Shown here: positions 26,832 through 35,640 of the stretch, in pieces
How positions within the stretch are numbered: position 1 is the first letter of the stretch
How the letters are laid out: the number at the start of each line of letters is the position of its first letter
Assembly (NCBI GenBank): GCA_020634315.1
Contig: JACKBV010000010.1
Span: 62,001 to 126,000 of the forward strand
Source: Ardenticatenaceae bacterium
Lineage (GTDB): Bacteria; Chloroflexota; Anaerolineae; Promineifilales; Promineifilaceae
DNA length: 64,000 nt
Direction: 5' to 3'
Position numbers and translations under genes: made by a program
Notes under the pieces: generated by a model
The model's database searches: none
Seen by the model: the letters and a program-made list of their open reading frames with translations, nothing else
Told to the model about the DNA's origin: nothing

Positions 26832-26865
26832 TTGGTCGCTGCTTACAGCAGCGCACGGTCGCTGC

Positions 26866-27534
26866 TTAAAGCCGCGCACAGTGCAGTTTACGGCCGCCCG
26901 TGTGGCTCAGCCACAACTCCCCATTGGCCCAGGCCAATCCCATCGGCAGAAAATCAATGGCATAGCGCCCTAATTCACGGCCGTTTTGCGGGTCTAGTTG
27001 CAGAATGGCAAATTGCGGCGTGTCGCTGGTCCAGTCAAAGCCCTGATTAACTGGGTCAAAGGCCATGGTTAATGGCACGCCAACCCACAGTGCGCCATCA
27101 TAATATTCCAGACCCCCACCTGCTACCGGTATGGAAAGGGTTCGCTCGACCTGGTGTGTTTCCGGGTTGATGGCGAGCAGCTTGCCCTGCTGCTGCGACA
27201 CAGCCCATAATTGCTGTCCATCCCAGGCCAAACCCGACAACCAGCCCTGATCGACGAGGGCGATGGTGTCATCAAAGTCATTGCTGAGTGGGTTGATGCT
27301 GCGCAGGTAATCGGCGTCGTGCAGCGATTGCCACAAATGGGTGCCATCCCAGGTGATGCCGCTCAGGTTGCCGGGGCAGAGAAAGGTTTTGACAACTTGC
27401 ATGTTGGCTGTGTCGATCTGGTATAGGGTTCCTGTGACGTAATCGGAATTCCAAAGGAAACGGCCGTCCCAGGTCAACCCCACCGGCCCACGTCCTGGCG
27501 CGTCATATGTCGCCATGATTTGTAACTTGTTCAT
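26866..27534 (-). CDS. Beta-propeller (NHL/glutamine-cyclotransferase-like) protein
   Basis: 222 residues, no signal peptide. Repeated blades of about 40 residues: GLTWDGRFLWNSDYVTGTLYQID, GITWDGTHLWQSLHDADYL, GLAWDGQQLWAVSQQQGKLLAI, GLAWANGELWLS. Probably a soluble binding domain; no catalytic residues recognised. Its start overlaps the stop of the upstream hydrolase-like gene by four bases (ATGA on the minus strand). Confidence 0.6.
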   Translation of the reverse strand: MNKLQIMATYDAPGRGPVGLTWDGRFLWNSDYVTGTLYQIDTANMQVVKTFLCPGNLSGITWDGTHLWQSLHDADYLRSINPLSNDFDDTIALVDQGWLSGLAWDGQQLWAVSQQQGKLLAINPETHQVERTLSIPVAGGGLEYYDGALWVGVPLTMAFDPVNQGFDWTSDTPQFAILQLDPQNGRELGRYAIDFLPMGLAWANGELWLSHTGGRKLHCARL

Positions 27535-28601
27535 CGCCGCGCCTCTCTTTCCAGATTTTTAGCCGCAGGGACAGATGCCTTATCGCGGCTGTCCGGCCGC
27601 TGCTCATGAATCCATGTCACCATTTCTAATAGGAATTCACCCGAAACATCTTGAACCTTTTCCAGGCGGCGTGGCTCTCGCAAACTGTCATACAGAGCCT
27701 GAACATTTTGGGTGACGCCGCCCATCGGGTGATTTTCGTGATGCACCAGCACCGTGGGGCGCGGGGCAATGTGCCCCACATAGCGCGGCAAGAAAAAGGT
27801 GTGTGGATTCTTGTTTTGAAAGACATGAGCAGGGGCCAGGCCAGATTGCGCACGACCAATGGCTACCAGCCCGCGAATATTTGGCGTGCGCGATGCCCAC
27901 ATTAACGCCAGCCCGGATGCCAGCGGCTGGGCAATGATTGTTGGCTCGTTGGGCAGCATTTGAATCAGCAGGCGCAAATCTTCCCAGAGTTGCTCTGGCG
28001 TCAACAAATCATGCATGCTGGCGTGGAGCAAGTACCGAAACGGGTCGAGTCCGTAAACACTGTAACCCGCTTCTGCCAATGCTGCGCATAACTCATCATC
28101 TGTGCGGCTGAAATTCCCGTAGCTTGACAGATAGAGAATGGTAGGCGGGGATAGTTCAGCGCCAGTTGGTTTGTAATAGTAGCTTTCCATGACGGTGCCG
28201 GGGCGCAGCGGCCATACATAGACACGTCCTTGTCTGGAATAGGGAAAACCAAAAAAGCCAAAGTTTATTTTGGGGCCGAATCGCTCTTCGGCCCATGCTT
28301 TGACTGCTGCCAGGTCAAGATTGAAGTTTAGATCACCTGGCAAGCCATCACTGTCCCCTGTGCTGCGCAGGTCAAAGACGAGGTGTGCAATTTTGCCATC
28401 GGGGCCATATGATTTGACTTCTTGACGCGCACAGGCAATGATGCTGGTTTTGGTTAATGGGAATTTGGGTATCCAGACACGCAGCACTTTAATATCTTTG
28501 TCTTCTGCATTTGTTGGACGGACAAAGAGCGCGTCTAGATATAAATCGTCGTCGGTTAAAATCCCAAAAGCTTCTTCTGTATATGGTGGTGTGGCGGCCA
28601 T
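27531..28601 (-). CDS. Alpha/beta-hydrolase-fold protein, function unknown
   Basis: 356 residues. The order of predicted strands, with HLVFDLRSTGDSDG near residue 75, TILYLSSYGNFSRTDDELCAALAEAGYSVYGLD and a late PRPTVLVHHENHPMGG, resembles an alpha/beta hydrolase. A clean Gly-x-Ser-x-Gly nucleophile elbow is not evident (AQPLASGLAL lies at the expected place), so catalytic activity is uncertain. Coupled to the propeller gene downstream. Confidence 0.45.
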   Translation of the reverse strand: MAATPPYTEEAFGILTDDDLYLDALFVRPTNAEDKDIKVLRVWIPKFPLTKTSIIACARQEVKSYGPDGKIAHLVFDLRSTGDSDGLPGDLNFNLDLAAVKAWAEERFGPKINFGFFGFPYSRQGRVYVWPLRPGTVMESYYYKPTGAELSPPTILYLSSYGNFSRTDDELCAALAEAGYSVYGLDPFRYLLHASMHDLLTPEQLWEDLRLLIQMLPNEPTIIAQPLASGLALMWASRTPNIRGLVAIGRAQSGLAPAHVFQNKNPHTFFLPRYVGHIAPRPTVLVHHENHPMGGVTQNVQALYDSLREPRRLEKVQDVSGEFLLEMVTWIHEQRPDSRDKASVPAAKNLEREARR

Positions 28602-28817
28602 TCGTTTTTTCCAGTATTCAATTATTTAGCTGAAATGAGTTATCGCTCTGTGGTGCCGTTCGTTTTGCTTACGACAATGCCGCTGTGTGTTTGTTGATTG
28701 GTCGTTTAGGCAAAAGTACGGCATGGTTTGTTCATTTGCTGAAAGTTAGGATATTGTCTCGATGCTTTGCCAGATGGTGATGGGTTTTTCCGCTCATCAT
28801 TCTGCAAATCAATGGGG

Positions 28818-30425
28818 TTATGGATTGTCAGGTGTATCCGACTCTTGATCATACGGGTAATTGGGCAGGAAGTCTATAACCCTTATGTACGCCTCTTGCA
28901 ATGTTTTTTCTGTGTTGAAATATCCGCTGAGCATCTCTTGTAAAACGATGGAGAAGGTCAGGTTTTCGTATAAATCGGTGATGAGTGCGCCTTGCCCTTG
29001 CGGCAAGCCCCAACGGTTAGATGTGGCGATGCCGTTCCGCAGTTGGGTGATGAGTTCTGTGCCGTAAATGTCTTGCAGGCTTTGGCTGCTGTTGGCGATG
29101 GGTGTTGTGCCCCAGGCGTCGATAAAGCGACGGGGGTCGTCGGTTGTGCCCAGGCGCAAGGGGACTTTGCGTTCTGTTTCGACTTGCAGCCAGGTTTCGT
29201 AGCCTTCATTGAACCAGAATTTGGCAAAGGCAACGGCCGTTTCCCTGTCCGCCTTATTCGTAATGCCCAAATACGTTAAATGGCCGTAATCAGTGCCGTT
29301 GATTTGCGTGAGAATACCACTGTTTTGTGCCAGATAGGCGGAATTGGTGGCGCACTCGGCACAAGTGGGGCGAACATTGGCATCCAGTCCGGCCAACTGC
29401 GGCAAGATGTGCGGTGGGCTGATGATCATGGCACCACGGCCGAATAAATAAGCGTTGCGCGTGCTGGTGTCCGTCTGTACACCGGTCGGGCTGTAGTTGT
29501 GGATGATTTCATAGTAGAAATCCAACGCTTCCTGGCATGCAGGCTCGCGCAGCAAGACGCGTCCTTCGTCGTTGATGAGCTGACAGTTGTTGGCAACGGC
29601 GAGATATTCGAACACCTGCTGTGTGCTGACCAGGTTCGATTCGGTTGGCGCGACGAAACCGGCGATTAGATTTTCGCTGTCGAAGAGTGTTTCTGCGGCC
29701 GTAAACATGGCGGTAAAGGTGTTTGGCGTGTCCAGGTTGCGTTCGCTGAACCAATCCTGGCGGTAGATCAGCAGTTCCAGATAGCCGTCGCTGGGCAAGG
29801 CGGCTGTTTGTCCATTGACTTGCACCAGATTGAGGGCGTCGGGGTTGAAGGTGTCGGGGCCGATGGCGGCAACGGCCGTTGCTGCCGCCTCCGTATCGAG
29901 AATGCCCCGCTCTGCCCAGCCCACCGTGTAGGCGATGGGGTGGATGATGATGTCGGGAAGGTCGTAAGCGGAAGAGATAACGGCCGTTTCCACCAGTTTG
30001 GGCAGCAAGGCCGGGTCAACCATCCGCAGCTCCACATTTGCCGGATAAGACGCCACAAACGCGTCGATCATGCTGTTCAGGGCTGCTTCATGCGCCGGCG
30101 ATGTCTCGTTGACCCAGATGGTAAGCGAGGGCGCATCGTTGGCGGCGGCAAGTGTGGCTGCGGGCGCACTCAAATTGCCGCCGGGGGTGGGGGTTGGTGC
30201 TTCTATAAGGAGAGGCGGTTGCGCTGTGGGGCTGGGAACGGCCGTTTGCGCAGCTTCTGTAGCCACGCGCGGCGGCGTCAGCAGCGATTGACAGCCCAAC
30301 AAAAGCCAGAGCAGGGAGAATAAAACGATACTGAGGCGGTACTTGACACCAAGCTGGTGCCTGGTCGCAAAAAACGCGGGATTCTTTTGCGCCGCGTGCG
30401 GCGAATCATAACGATACAATTTCAT
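28818..30425 (-). CDS. Extracellular solute-binding lipoprotein (family 1-like)
   Basis: 535 residues. A basic N-terminus of 29 residues precedes the lipoprotein signal LFSLLWLLLGC, with the lipid-anchored Cys near 45. A Pro/Thr-rich linker follows, then a periplasmic-binding-protein fold with LTIWVNETSPAHEAALNSMIDAF and the C-terminal YETWLQVETERKVPLRLG typical of sugar-binding proteins of ABC importers. No permease genes adjoin it. Start overlaps the coaX stop (ATGA). Carries several ACGGCCGT copies read as TAV. Confidence 0.82.
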   Translation of the reverse strand: MKLYRYDSPHAAQKNPAFFATRHQLGVKYRLSIVLFSLLWLLLGCQSLLTPPRVATEAAQTAVPSPTAQPPLLIEAPTPTPGGNLSAPAATLAAANDAPSLTIWVNETSPAHEAALNSMIDAFVASYPANVELRMVDPALLPKLVETAVISSAYDLPDIIIHPIAYTVGWAERGILDTEAAATAVAAIGPDTFNPDALNLVQVNGQTAALPSDGYLELLIYRQDWFSERNLDTPNTFTAMFTAAETLFDSENLIAGFVAPTESNLVSTQQVFEYLAVANNCQLINDEGRVLLREPACQEALDFYYEIIHNYSPTGVQTDTSTRNAYLFGRGAMIISPPHILPQLAGLDANVRPTCAECATNSAYLAQNSGILTQINGTDYGHLTYLGITNKADRETAVAFAKFWFNEGYETWLQVETERKVPLRLGTTDDPRRFIDAWGTTPIANSSQSLQDIYGTELITQLRNGIATSNRWGLPQGQGALITDLYENLTFSIVLQEMLSGYFNTEKTLQEAYIRVIDFLPNYPYDQESDTPDNP

Positions 30426-31195
30426 CGAGTTAACCTTTCATGGATCAGCCGCAGGCCGGTCAATGTCAGCCATGGGTCTACATGGGTGATGGCGGTCGTG
30501 TGCGGCGTGATCAAATCGATCAGGCCGCCCGTGCCAATGACGCGAATCGGCCGTTGCTGATCAGGGTGTTCTTGTTGTAAGCGTTGCAGTAAGCCTTCAA
30601 TCAGGCTGACATAGCCGAAAATCAGGCCGGATTGCATGGCGTGAATGGTGTTGCGCCCCAAGGTGTGCGGCGGCGCTTCTAGGGCTACATGGCTGAGCTT
30701 GGCAGCGCGGCCCGACAAGGCGTCGGCCGCGAGGCGCAGACCAGGAGCAATCACCCCACCGACGAAGGCGCCAGCGGCCGTGACGACATCCAGTTTGGTG
30801 GCTGTGCCCATATCGACAATAATGGCCGATTCTCCCCACAGTTTATGCGCGGCTAAGGCGTTGACCAATCTGTCAGCACCGACAGCCGCCGGATTGTCGG
30901 TTAAGATTTGTATGCCCAGGTCGAGGTGGATGCCTGCTTCAATGGGGTTGCAGGCCAGATAGCTTCGGCTGGCCTGGATGAAGGTTTGCGATAACACCGG
31001 CACAACGCTGCAAAAAATGACATGGTCGATAACGGCCGTTTCGCCAGCTTCGGCTAGCAAGCCGCGCAAAAGCAAGCCATATTCATCGGCCGTTTTCTCG
31101 TGAACGGTAGACAGCCGCCATTGCCGCTGCCACACATGACCATCCCAAAGGCCCAAAGTGATGTTGGTATTGCCAATGTCAATGGTTAATAGCAT
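30422..31195 (-). CDS. coaX: Type III pantothenate kinase
   Basis: 257 residues, usual length. Catalyses the first step of CoA synthesis, pantothenate to 4'-phosphopantothenate. ASKHA-fold motifs: LLTIDIGNTNITLGLW (phosphate-1), DNPAAVGADRLVNALAA (pantothenate site, GADR), AIIVDMGTATKLDVV (DxGT) and GGVIAPGL. Does not need a ribosome binding site upstream gene; the ATG follows a poor Shine-Dalgarno (TTTTTATGC). Overlaps the downstream solute-binding gene. Confidence 0.95.
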   Translation of the reverse strand: MLLTIDIGNTNITLGLWDGHVWQRQWRLSTVHEKTADEYGLLLRGLLAEAGETAVIDHVIFCSVVPVLSQTFIQASRSYLACNPIEAGIHLDLGIQILTDNPAAVGADRLVNALAAHKLWGESAIIVDMGTATKLDVVTAAGAFVGGVIAPGLRLAADALSGRAAKLSHVALEAPPHTLGRNTIHAMQSGLIFGYVSLIEGLLQRLQQEHPDQQRPIRVIGTGGLIDLITPHTTAITHVDPWLTLTGLRLIHERLTR

Positions 31196-31449
31196 AAAAA
31201 GTATAAATCCAGTTGCATAATGGCTTGATTTTATAGGGCGTAAAGGTGTGTGGCAACCCTCCAGGGCAGGATAAGAGGGTGATTCTAAAGTGCGACAGTC
31301 AACACCGGCAAAGAAGATGGGCAGTCATCTACATAAACTGGATAACCAACCCCTAAAATGCATTTAACAAAGTAACCTTACGACCTGGGAAGTTTGTTGA
31401 GAAGGGTGCATTCCATACACGAGAACCGCACCCTTAAACTCTTGCAAGT
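31196..31449. other. Divergent intergenic region, no gene seen
   Basis: Spacer between coaX (minus) and the BY-kinase gene (plus). No reading frame with a ribosome binding site; AT content rises towards the kinase promoter. Confidence 0.5.
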
Positions 31450-31478
31450 TTGACAAAACGAGTTTTCTAGCACATAAT
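31450..31478 (+). promoter_or_regulatory. Strong sigma-70-type promoter of the BY-kinase gene
   Basis: TTGACA (31450-31455), 17-base spacer, CATAAT (31473-31478). The box pair is nearly consensus. It implies a 5' leader of about 70 bases before the ATG at 31558, which is preceded by GGGGTGAGG. Confidence 0.8.
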
Positions 31479-31557
31479 TTTCGTGTCATAGTTGCTTAGT
31501 TCGCGCTGTATTTTTTAAAGTATTTGTTTTAGTCAATTAATGGGGTGAGGAAATTCA

Positions 31558-33201
31558 ATGGAACTCCGACAATATATTAATATTTTCCGAAGATGGTTTT
31601 GGTTGGTTTTACTTGGTACAGGAATAGCGGGATTTTCAGCTTATATTTTTAACCGCACGCAACAACCTATCTACCAGGCAACTTCTGTGTTGTTGATCAT
31701 GGAAGGAAGTCCATCAACCACAACCGAATTCAGTGCTATTCAATCCAGCGAGCGCCTGGCTCAATCTTATATTGAGCGCCTGACAAATTATGAGGTTCTT
31801 GAAGTAGCTATTGCCAATCTTGGTTTGACTATGCAGGCCAAGGAGCTTCAAGAATCTATGCAGGTGAGTTTGGTAAATAACTCTCACCTCATTGCCTTAA
31901 GTGTCAAGCATACTTCTCCAAAGATAGCGGCCGCATTGGCAAATGAAATCCCCACAGTCTTTGCAGTTCGCAATATGGAATTGCAAACAGATCGTTTTGC
32001 CAGCTCTAAACTAAATCTGGAAACAGAACTTAATGATGTTCGTGCAGAACTCTTGTTAGCAGAGGCGCAACTGGCAGAAGCTCAAAGCGCAAGCAACGAT
32101 TCAACAGTTATTGCTCAATTAGCCGACAGAGTTTTACGTTTACGAGATACCCATTCCCGATTGTTGCAAAGCTATGAAGACATCCGTATTGCAGAAGCAA
32201 GCAGCCTAAACAATATTATTATTGACCAACATGCCCGCCCCCCTGTTTCGCCGATTAGCCCGCGTGTTTTGTCAAATGCGGTTTTAGGAGCTGCTGTGGG
32301 CGGCATGTTAAGTCTTGGTCTCATCTTTTTAATAGAGTATCTTGACGATACCATTCAGGAGCCAGAGCAGATAGAAAATGAGTGGGGAGTGACAACAATA
32401 GGATTGGTTCCAGTCATTGACACAGAAAAACTTGACGGATCGCTTGTCATGATAAAATCGCCGCGTTCGCTAGAAGCAGAATCTTATCGGCAATTGCGGA
32501 CAAATATTCAATATGTTGATGCAAGCCATGATCTCAAGGTAATACTTGTCACCAGCCCCAATCCAGGTGATGGTAAAACGACAACAGCTGCTAACTTGGC
32601 AATCTCTCTGGCGCAGATGGGCAAGAATGTGATTCTGGTCGATGCAGATTTGCGACGTCCCAGACTTCATCAGGTTTTTGAAGTTTCCAATGCACAGGGA
32701 TTAACAAATTTGTTTTTAGAAAAAGAGAATGATGAGGCGTTGCTGCAATCTGTTGAAATACCCAATTTGAAAGTGTTGGTGTCAGGGCCAATTCCGCCGA
32801 ACCCGGCGGAATTGTTAGGGTCGCCTCGGATGCGTAGTATTCTGGATTGGTTGACTGAGCAGGCTGATTACATTGTTTTGGATAGTCCACCGGTTTTAAC
32901 TGTGACGGATGCTATTTTATTATCCCAGATCGCAACTACTACTTTGTTGGTTGCGTGGATGGGGGGCACGAAGCAAAAGTTGTTGGAATTAGCGATGCGG
33001 CAGATTCGTGTCGTTGATGGACATCTTGCGGGTATTGTTTATAACCGTATCTCAGATAAGCGTCATGGCAGTTACTATTACTATTACCGGTCTAATCATT
33101 ATTATGAGAGTACGGCAAGCCCAAATGGGATAGCAAAGTTGCTTCGCGGGACGGTTTTACTGTCTTTGGTTTCGCTTGCACAAAAATTGTTTTCTCGTTG
33201 A
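31558..33201 (+). CDS. Polysaccharide-biosynthesis tyrosine autokinase (Wzc/CapAB-type BY-kinase)
   Basis: 547 residues. An N-terminal Wzz-type chain-length domain between membrane helices (about 13-30 and 240-260), with coiled coil about 140-220. The cytoplasmic kinase has Walker A TSPNPGDGKTTTAANLA, Walker A' ILVDADLRRP and Walker B YIVLDSPP. A C-terminal Tyr cluster (SYYYYYRSNHYY) is the autophosphorylation tail. Controls polymer length and export of exopolysaccharide. The gene is visibly AT-richer than its surroundings and has no exact ACGGCCGT, suggesting acquisition by transfer. No glycosyltransferases are adjacent. Confidence 0.92.
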   Translation: MELRQYINIFRRWFWLVLLGTGIAGFSAYIFNRTQQPIYQATSVLLIMEGSPSTTTEFSAIQSSERLAQSYIERLTNYEVLEVAIANLGLTMQAKELQESMQVSLVNNSHLIALSVKHTSPKIAAALANEIPTVFAVRNMELQTDRFASSKLNLETELNDVRAELLLAEAQLAEAQSASNDSTVIAQLADRVLRLRDTHSRLLQSYEDIRIAEASSLNNIIIDQHARPPVSPISPRVLSNAVLGAAVGGMLSLGLIFLIEYLDDTIQEPEQIENEWGVTTIGLVPVIDTEKLDGSLVMIKSPRSLEAESYRQLRTNIQYVDASHDLKVILVTSPNPGDGKTTTAANLAISLAQMGKNVILVDADLRRPRLHQVFEVSNAQGLTNLFLEKENDEALLQSVEIPNLKVLVSGPIPPNPAELLGSPRMRSILDWLTEQADYIVLDSPPVLTVTDAILLSQIATTTLLVAWMGGTKQKLLELAMRQIRVVDGHLAGIVYNRISDKRHGSYYYYYRSNHYYESTASPNGIAKLLRGTVLLSLVSLAQKLFSR

Positions 33202-33309
33202 CGCTATTTTCTTAAGATCAACAGTTGCTGTACAAGCTTTGCTCGAAATGAGCTGATTGTTTTATATACACCCTTTCTGCCTTGTAAATTTTATTATTGG
33301 TATTGGAAA

Positions 33310-33343
33310 CGCTTCAATTCCGCATTGGAATTGAAGCGTTTTT
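33310..33343 (+). terminator. Terminator hairpin after the BY-kinase gene
   Basis: CGCTTCAATTCC (33310-33321) pairs perfectly with GGAATTGAAGCG (33327-33338), loop GCATT, followed by TTTTT. It is built on the first unit of the adjoining tandem repeat. Confidence 0.8.
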
Positions 33344-33482
33344 GCATTGAGGCTGAATTGTTTCCGCATTGCAAATTTTACTTTCCGCATTGGAGTTACC
33401 TTATTTCCGCATTGGAGATGAATCATTTCCGCATTGGAGATTTTATTTTCCGCATTGGAGATTGTTTTTTCCAATGCGGAAA
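33317..33482 (+). repeat. Tandem array of about 22-bp period (TTTCCGCATTGGAGAT-like)
   Basis: Seven units with starts at 33317, 33339, 33361, 33382, 33404, 33426 and 33447 (steps 22, 22, 21, 22, 22, 21). The core TTTCCGCATTGGAG is best kept in units 4-7, and an inverted copy (CCAATGCGGAAA) closes the array at 33471-33482. The mean period, 21.7 bp, is about two helical turns. Steps of 22 break any reading frame, so the array is not coding. Confidence 0.88.
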
Positions 33483-33811
33483 TTTTGAACAGAGGCGGGG
33501 AGGTTGGCTGTGCCGAGGAGCTTGCCTGTTATCTTTGCCTGCTTTGGCTGATCCAGTAAACTGAAAGCAGATGGACAATACAAGCCCTGCGTGGTGCATT
33601 GGCGCAAGTGGTGGATTGGCTTGATTTGTGGATTGGCTGAGTTTGGCTGCCCTGGCTGGCGGCGAGACATTGGTAAAGCCTTGGTCGGTAGAGTGGCGTG
33701 GATGAAAATGAATGCGTCAAGCTCCTGGCAGGCGGGCAGAAATTGAGAGCGAGTTGGGTGTTGGGGACAGCAATCAGTGTAAATGTCCCGTTAGGATAAA
33801 GGGGGTTTATC
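33483..33811. other. Intergenic, nothing recognised
   Basis: 329 bases between the repeat array and the hydrolase gene. G-rich towards the gene; no credible reading frame or RNA fold seen. Confidence 0.45.
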
Positions 33812-34810
33812 ATGACGAAGAAGCTGGTTTCTTCATTGCAAGTCGGATTGGGTGTATTTGCGGGGTGGACGATAGCACAGCAGGGTTGGGTGTTGTGGCA
33901 GTTGTCGCAAAAAGATACTGCGCAAACATTGGCAGATCAACAAAATGAAGGGGAGCCGGGGCGGCAAGAAATCGAGGTTTTGGAAACAGATACCTTCATT
34001 CGCCAACATGTCATTGAGGATGGTATTGAACGGGTCAGTTATTTACCGCGACAGCGCCGCTTTGAAACGCCGATTGTGCTGCAACATGGCATGTGGCATG
34101 GCGCATGGAGTTGGCGCGGCTGGCAGGAGTTGTTGGCGGGTTGGGGCTGGGAGAGTCATGCGCACAGCTTGCCTGGTCATGCCCTTTCCCCGGAGCAACG
34201 GCCGATTCCGTTGTGTACGCTTGATTATTACCTGGCATTTCTGAAAATGGAGATGGCGCGTCTGCCGCAGCCGCCTGTGTTAATTGGGCACAGCATGGGT
34301 GGGGCGCTTATTCAATGGCATTTGAAGTATATTGGCGATTTACCGGCGGCTGTTTTGGTCGCACCGTGGGTGTCGCACAGCATGATTGGTGATGGGTTGT
34401 GGGGGCTGCTGCGGCTAGACCCTATGTTCCCGCTGCTGGCGATGAAGGACTGGTCGGCATCGTCCTTGATGCGTAATCCGTACCGGGCGGCGCGGGCGTT
34501 GATTAGTGAGCATGCGCAAGTGACGCCGGTTGAGTTGTTTAGTCAGTTGGGGCCGGAGTCGATCCTGGTGCTTTATCAGCACAATCCGCCGTTCTGGCAG
34601 CCACCACAGCAGATTGGGACGCCTTTGTTATGGCTGGCGGGTATGCGGGATGCGCTGCTGAGTGAGGCGGATGAACGGCGCTCGGCTGCTTTTTATGGGG
34701 CGGACTATGTGGCGATACCGGGCGCGGGGCACAATATTATGATGGAGCCGACGCAGGCGAAGACGGCGGCGCAGGTTCATGAATGGCTGGTGGCTCAGGG
34801 AATTCGTTGA
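33812..34810 (+). CDS. Alpha/beta hydrolase, membrane-associated
   Basis: 332 residues. An N-terminal hydrophobic segment (about 8-30) can be an anchor. IVLQHGMWHGAWSW is the oxyanion-hole region, VLIGHSMGGALIQWHL holds the nucleophile elbow Gly-His-Ser-Met-Gly, and the late GAGHNIMMEP supplies the His. Substrate unknown (esterase/lipase or haloalkane-like). ATG follows GATAAAGGGGGTTTATC. Confidence 0.88.
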   Translation: MTKKLVSSLQVGLGVFAGWTIAQQGWVLWQLSQKDTAQTLADQQNEGEPGRQEIEVLETDTFIRQHVIEDGIERVSYLPRQRRFETPIVLQHGMWHGAWSWRGWQELLAGWGWESHAHSLPGHALSPEQRPIPLCTLDYYLAFLKMEMARLPQPPVLIGHSMGGALIQWHLKYIGDLPAAVLVAPWVSHSMIGDGLWGLLRLDPMFPLLAMKDWSASSLMRNPYRAARALISEHAQVTPVELFSQLGPESILVLYQHNPPFWQPPQQIGTPLLWLAGMRDALLSEADERRSAAFYGADYVAIPGAGHNIMMEPTQAKTAAQVHEWLVAQGIR

Positions 34811-34981
34811 TGGTGGAGGCTTTAGATGGGGTGTTTGCTGATGGAAACGGCCGTTGCCGCTCAATGAGGCTGGTACGAGTGGATGCTTACCGATTTTGGT
34901 GGCATAGTTTATAATTTAGAAAAAGCGCAGGCCAATTCCCAACTGCGAGAAACTTAGAGAAAAGAAGAAAGGAGTTCCCCT

Positions 34982-35629
34982 ATGCTCGTTAAAGAAAGAA
35001 TGTCTTCCCCTGTTATTTCCGTTGGGCCGGATATGCCAATCATGGAGTGCTTAAAGCTGATGCAGGATAAAAGCATCCGCCGCACGCCAGTGTTGGACAA
35101 ACAGGGTAAATTAGTCGGGATTGTCTCAGACAAGGATTTGTTGAACGCGGCTCCTTCAGATGCAACCACCCTCAGTGTTTGGGAAATGAATTACCTGATT
35201 GGTCAGGTAAAAGTAAAAGATGTGATGACCGTCAAGGTGTTGACAGTCACAGAAGATACGCCCATTGAAGAAGCGGCATATGCGATGGTGCAAAACAAAA
35301 TTGGTGGCATGCCGGTGATGCGTGACAGCAAGGTTGTTGGCTTGATTACGGAAACCGATTTGTTCAAAATCTTCCTGGAACTGATGGGCGCACGCGATGA
35401 AGGCGTGCGGGTGACAGCATTGGTGCCAGAGAAGCTGGGCGAATTGAGCGCATTAACACACGCCATTGCTGAAGCGGGCGGCAGTTTTGTGGCATTTGGT
35501 CAATTTGCCGGGGAAAGTCCGGCGGATAAGCTGGTGACTTTTAAGGTGGCGGGGCTGACCGAGGCGGTGGTTTTGGAGAAGATACAGCCGCATATTTTGC
35601 AAGTGATTGATATTCGCTCTTGTTGCTAA
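34982..35629 (+). CDS. Two-CBS-domain protein with ACT-like C-terminus (AcuB-like)
   Basis: 215 residues. CBS1 covers about 1-60 (MLVKERMSSPVISVGPDMPI) and CBS2 about 78-135 (VKDVMTVKVLTVTEDTPIEEA ... GLITETDLFKIF). CBS pairs bind adenine nucleotides. The last 70 residues resemble an ACT fold, as in AcuB proteins. AGAAAGGAGTTCCCCT gives a strong ribosome binding site. Likely a cytoplasmic nucleotide sensor; partner unknown. Confidence 0.88.
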   Translation: MLVKERMSSPVISVGPDMPIMECLKLMQDKSIRRTPVLDKQGKLVGIVSDKDLLNAAPSDATTLSVWEMNYLIGQVKVKDVMTVKVLTVTEDTPIEEAAYAMVQNKIGGMPVMRDSKVVGLITETDLFKIFLELMGARDEGVRVTALVPEKLGELSALTHAIAEAGGSFVAFGQFAGESPADKLVTFKVAGLTEAVVLEKIQPHILQVIDIRSCC

Positions 35630-35640
35630 TTGAATTGCTT

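Noticed and set aside
33317..33482. Possible CRISPR array
   Set aside because: Core units are about 14 bp with 6-8 bp between them and no unique spacers; no cas genes are present.
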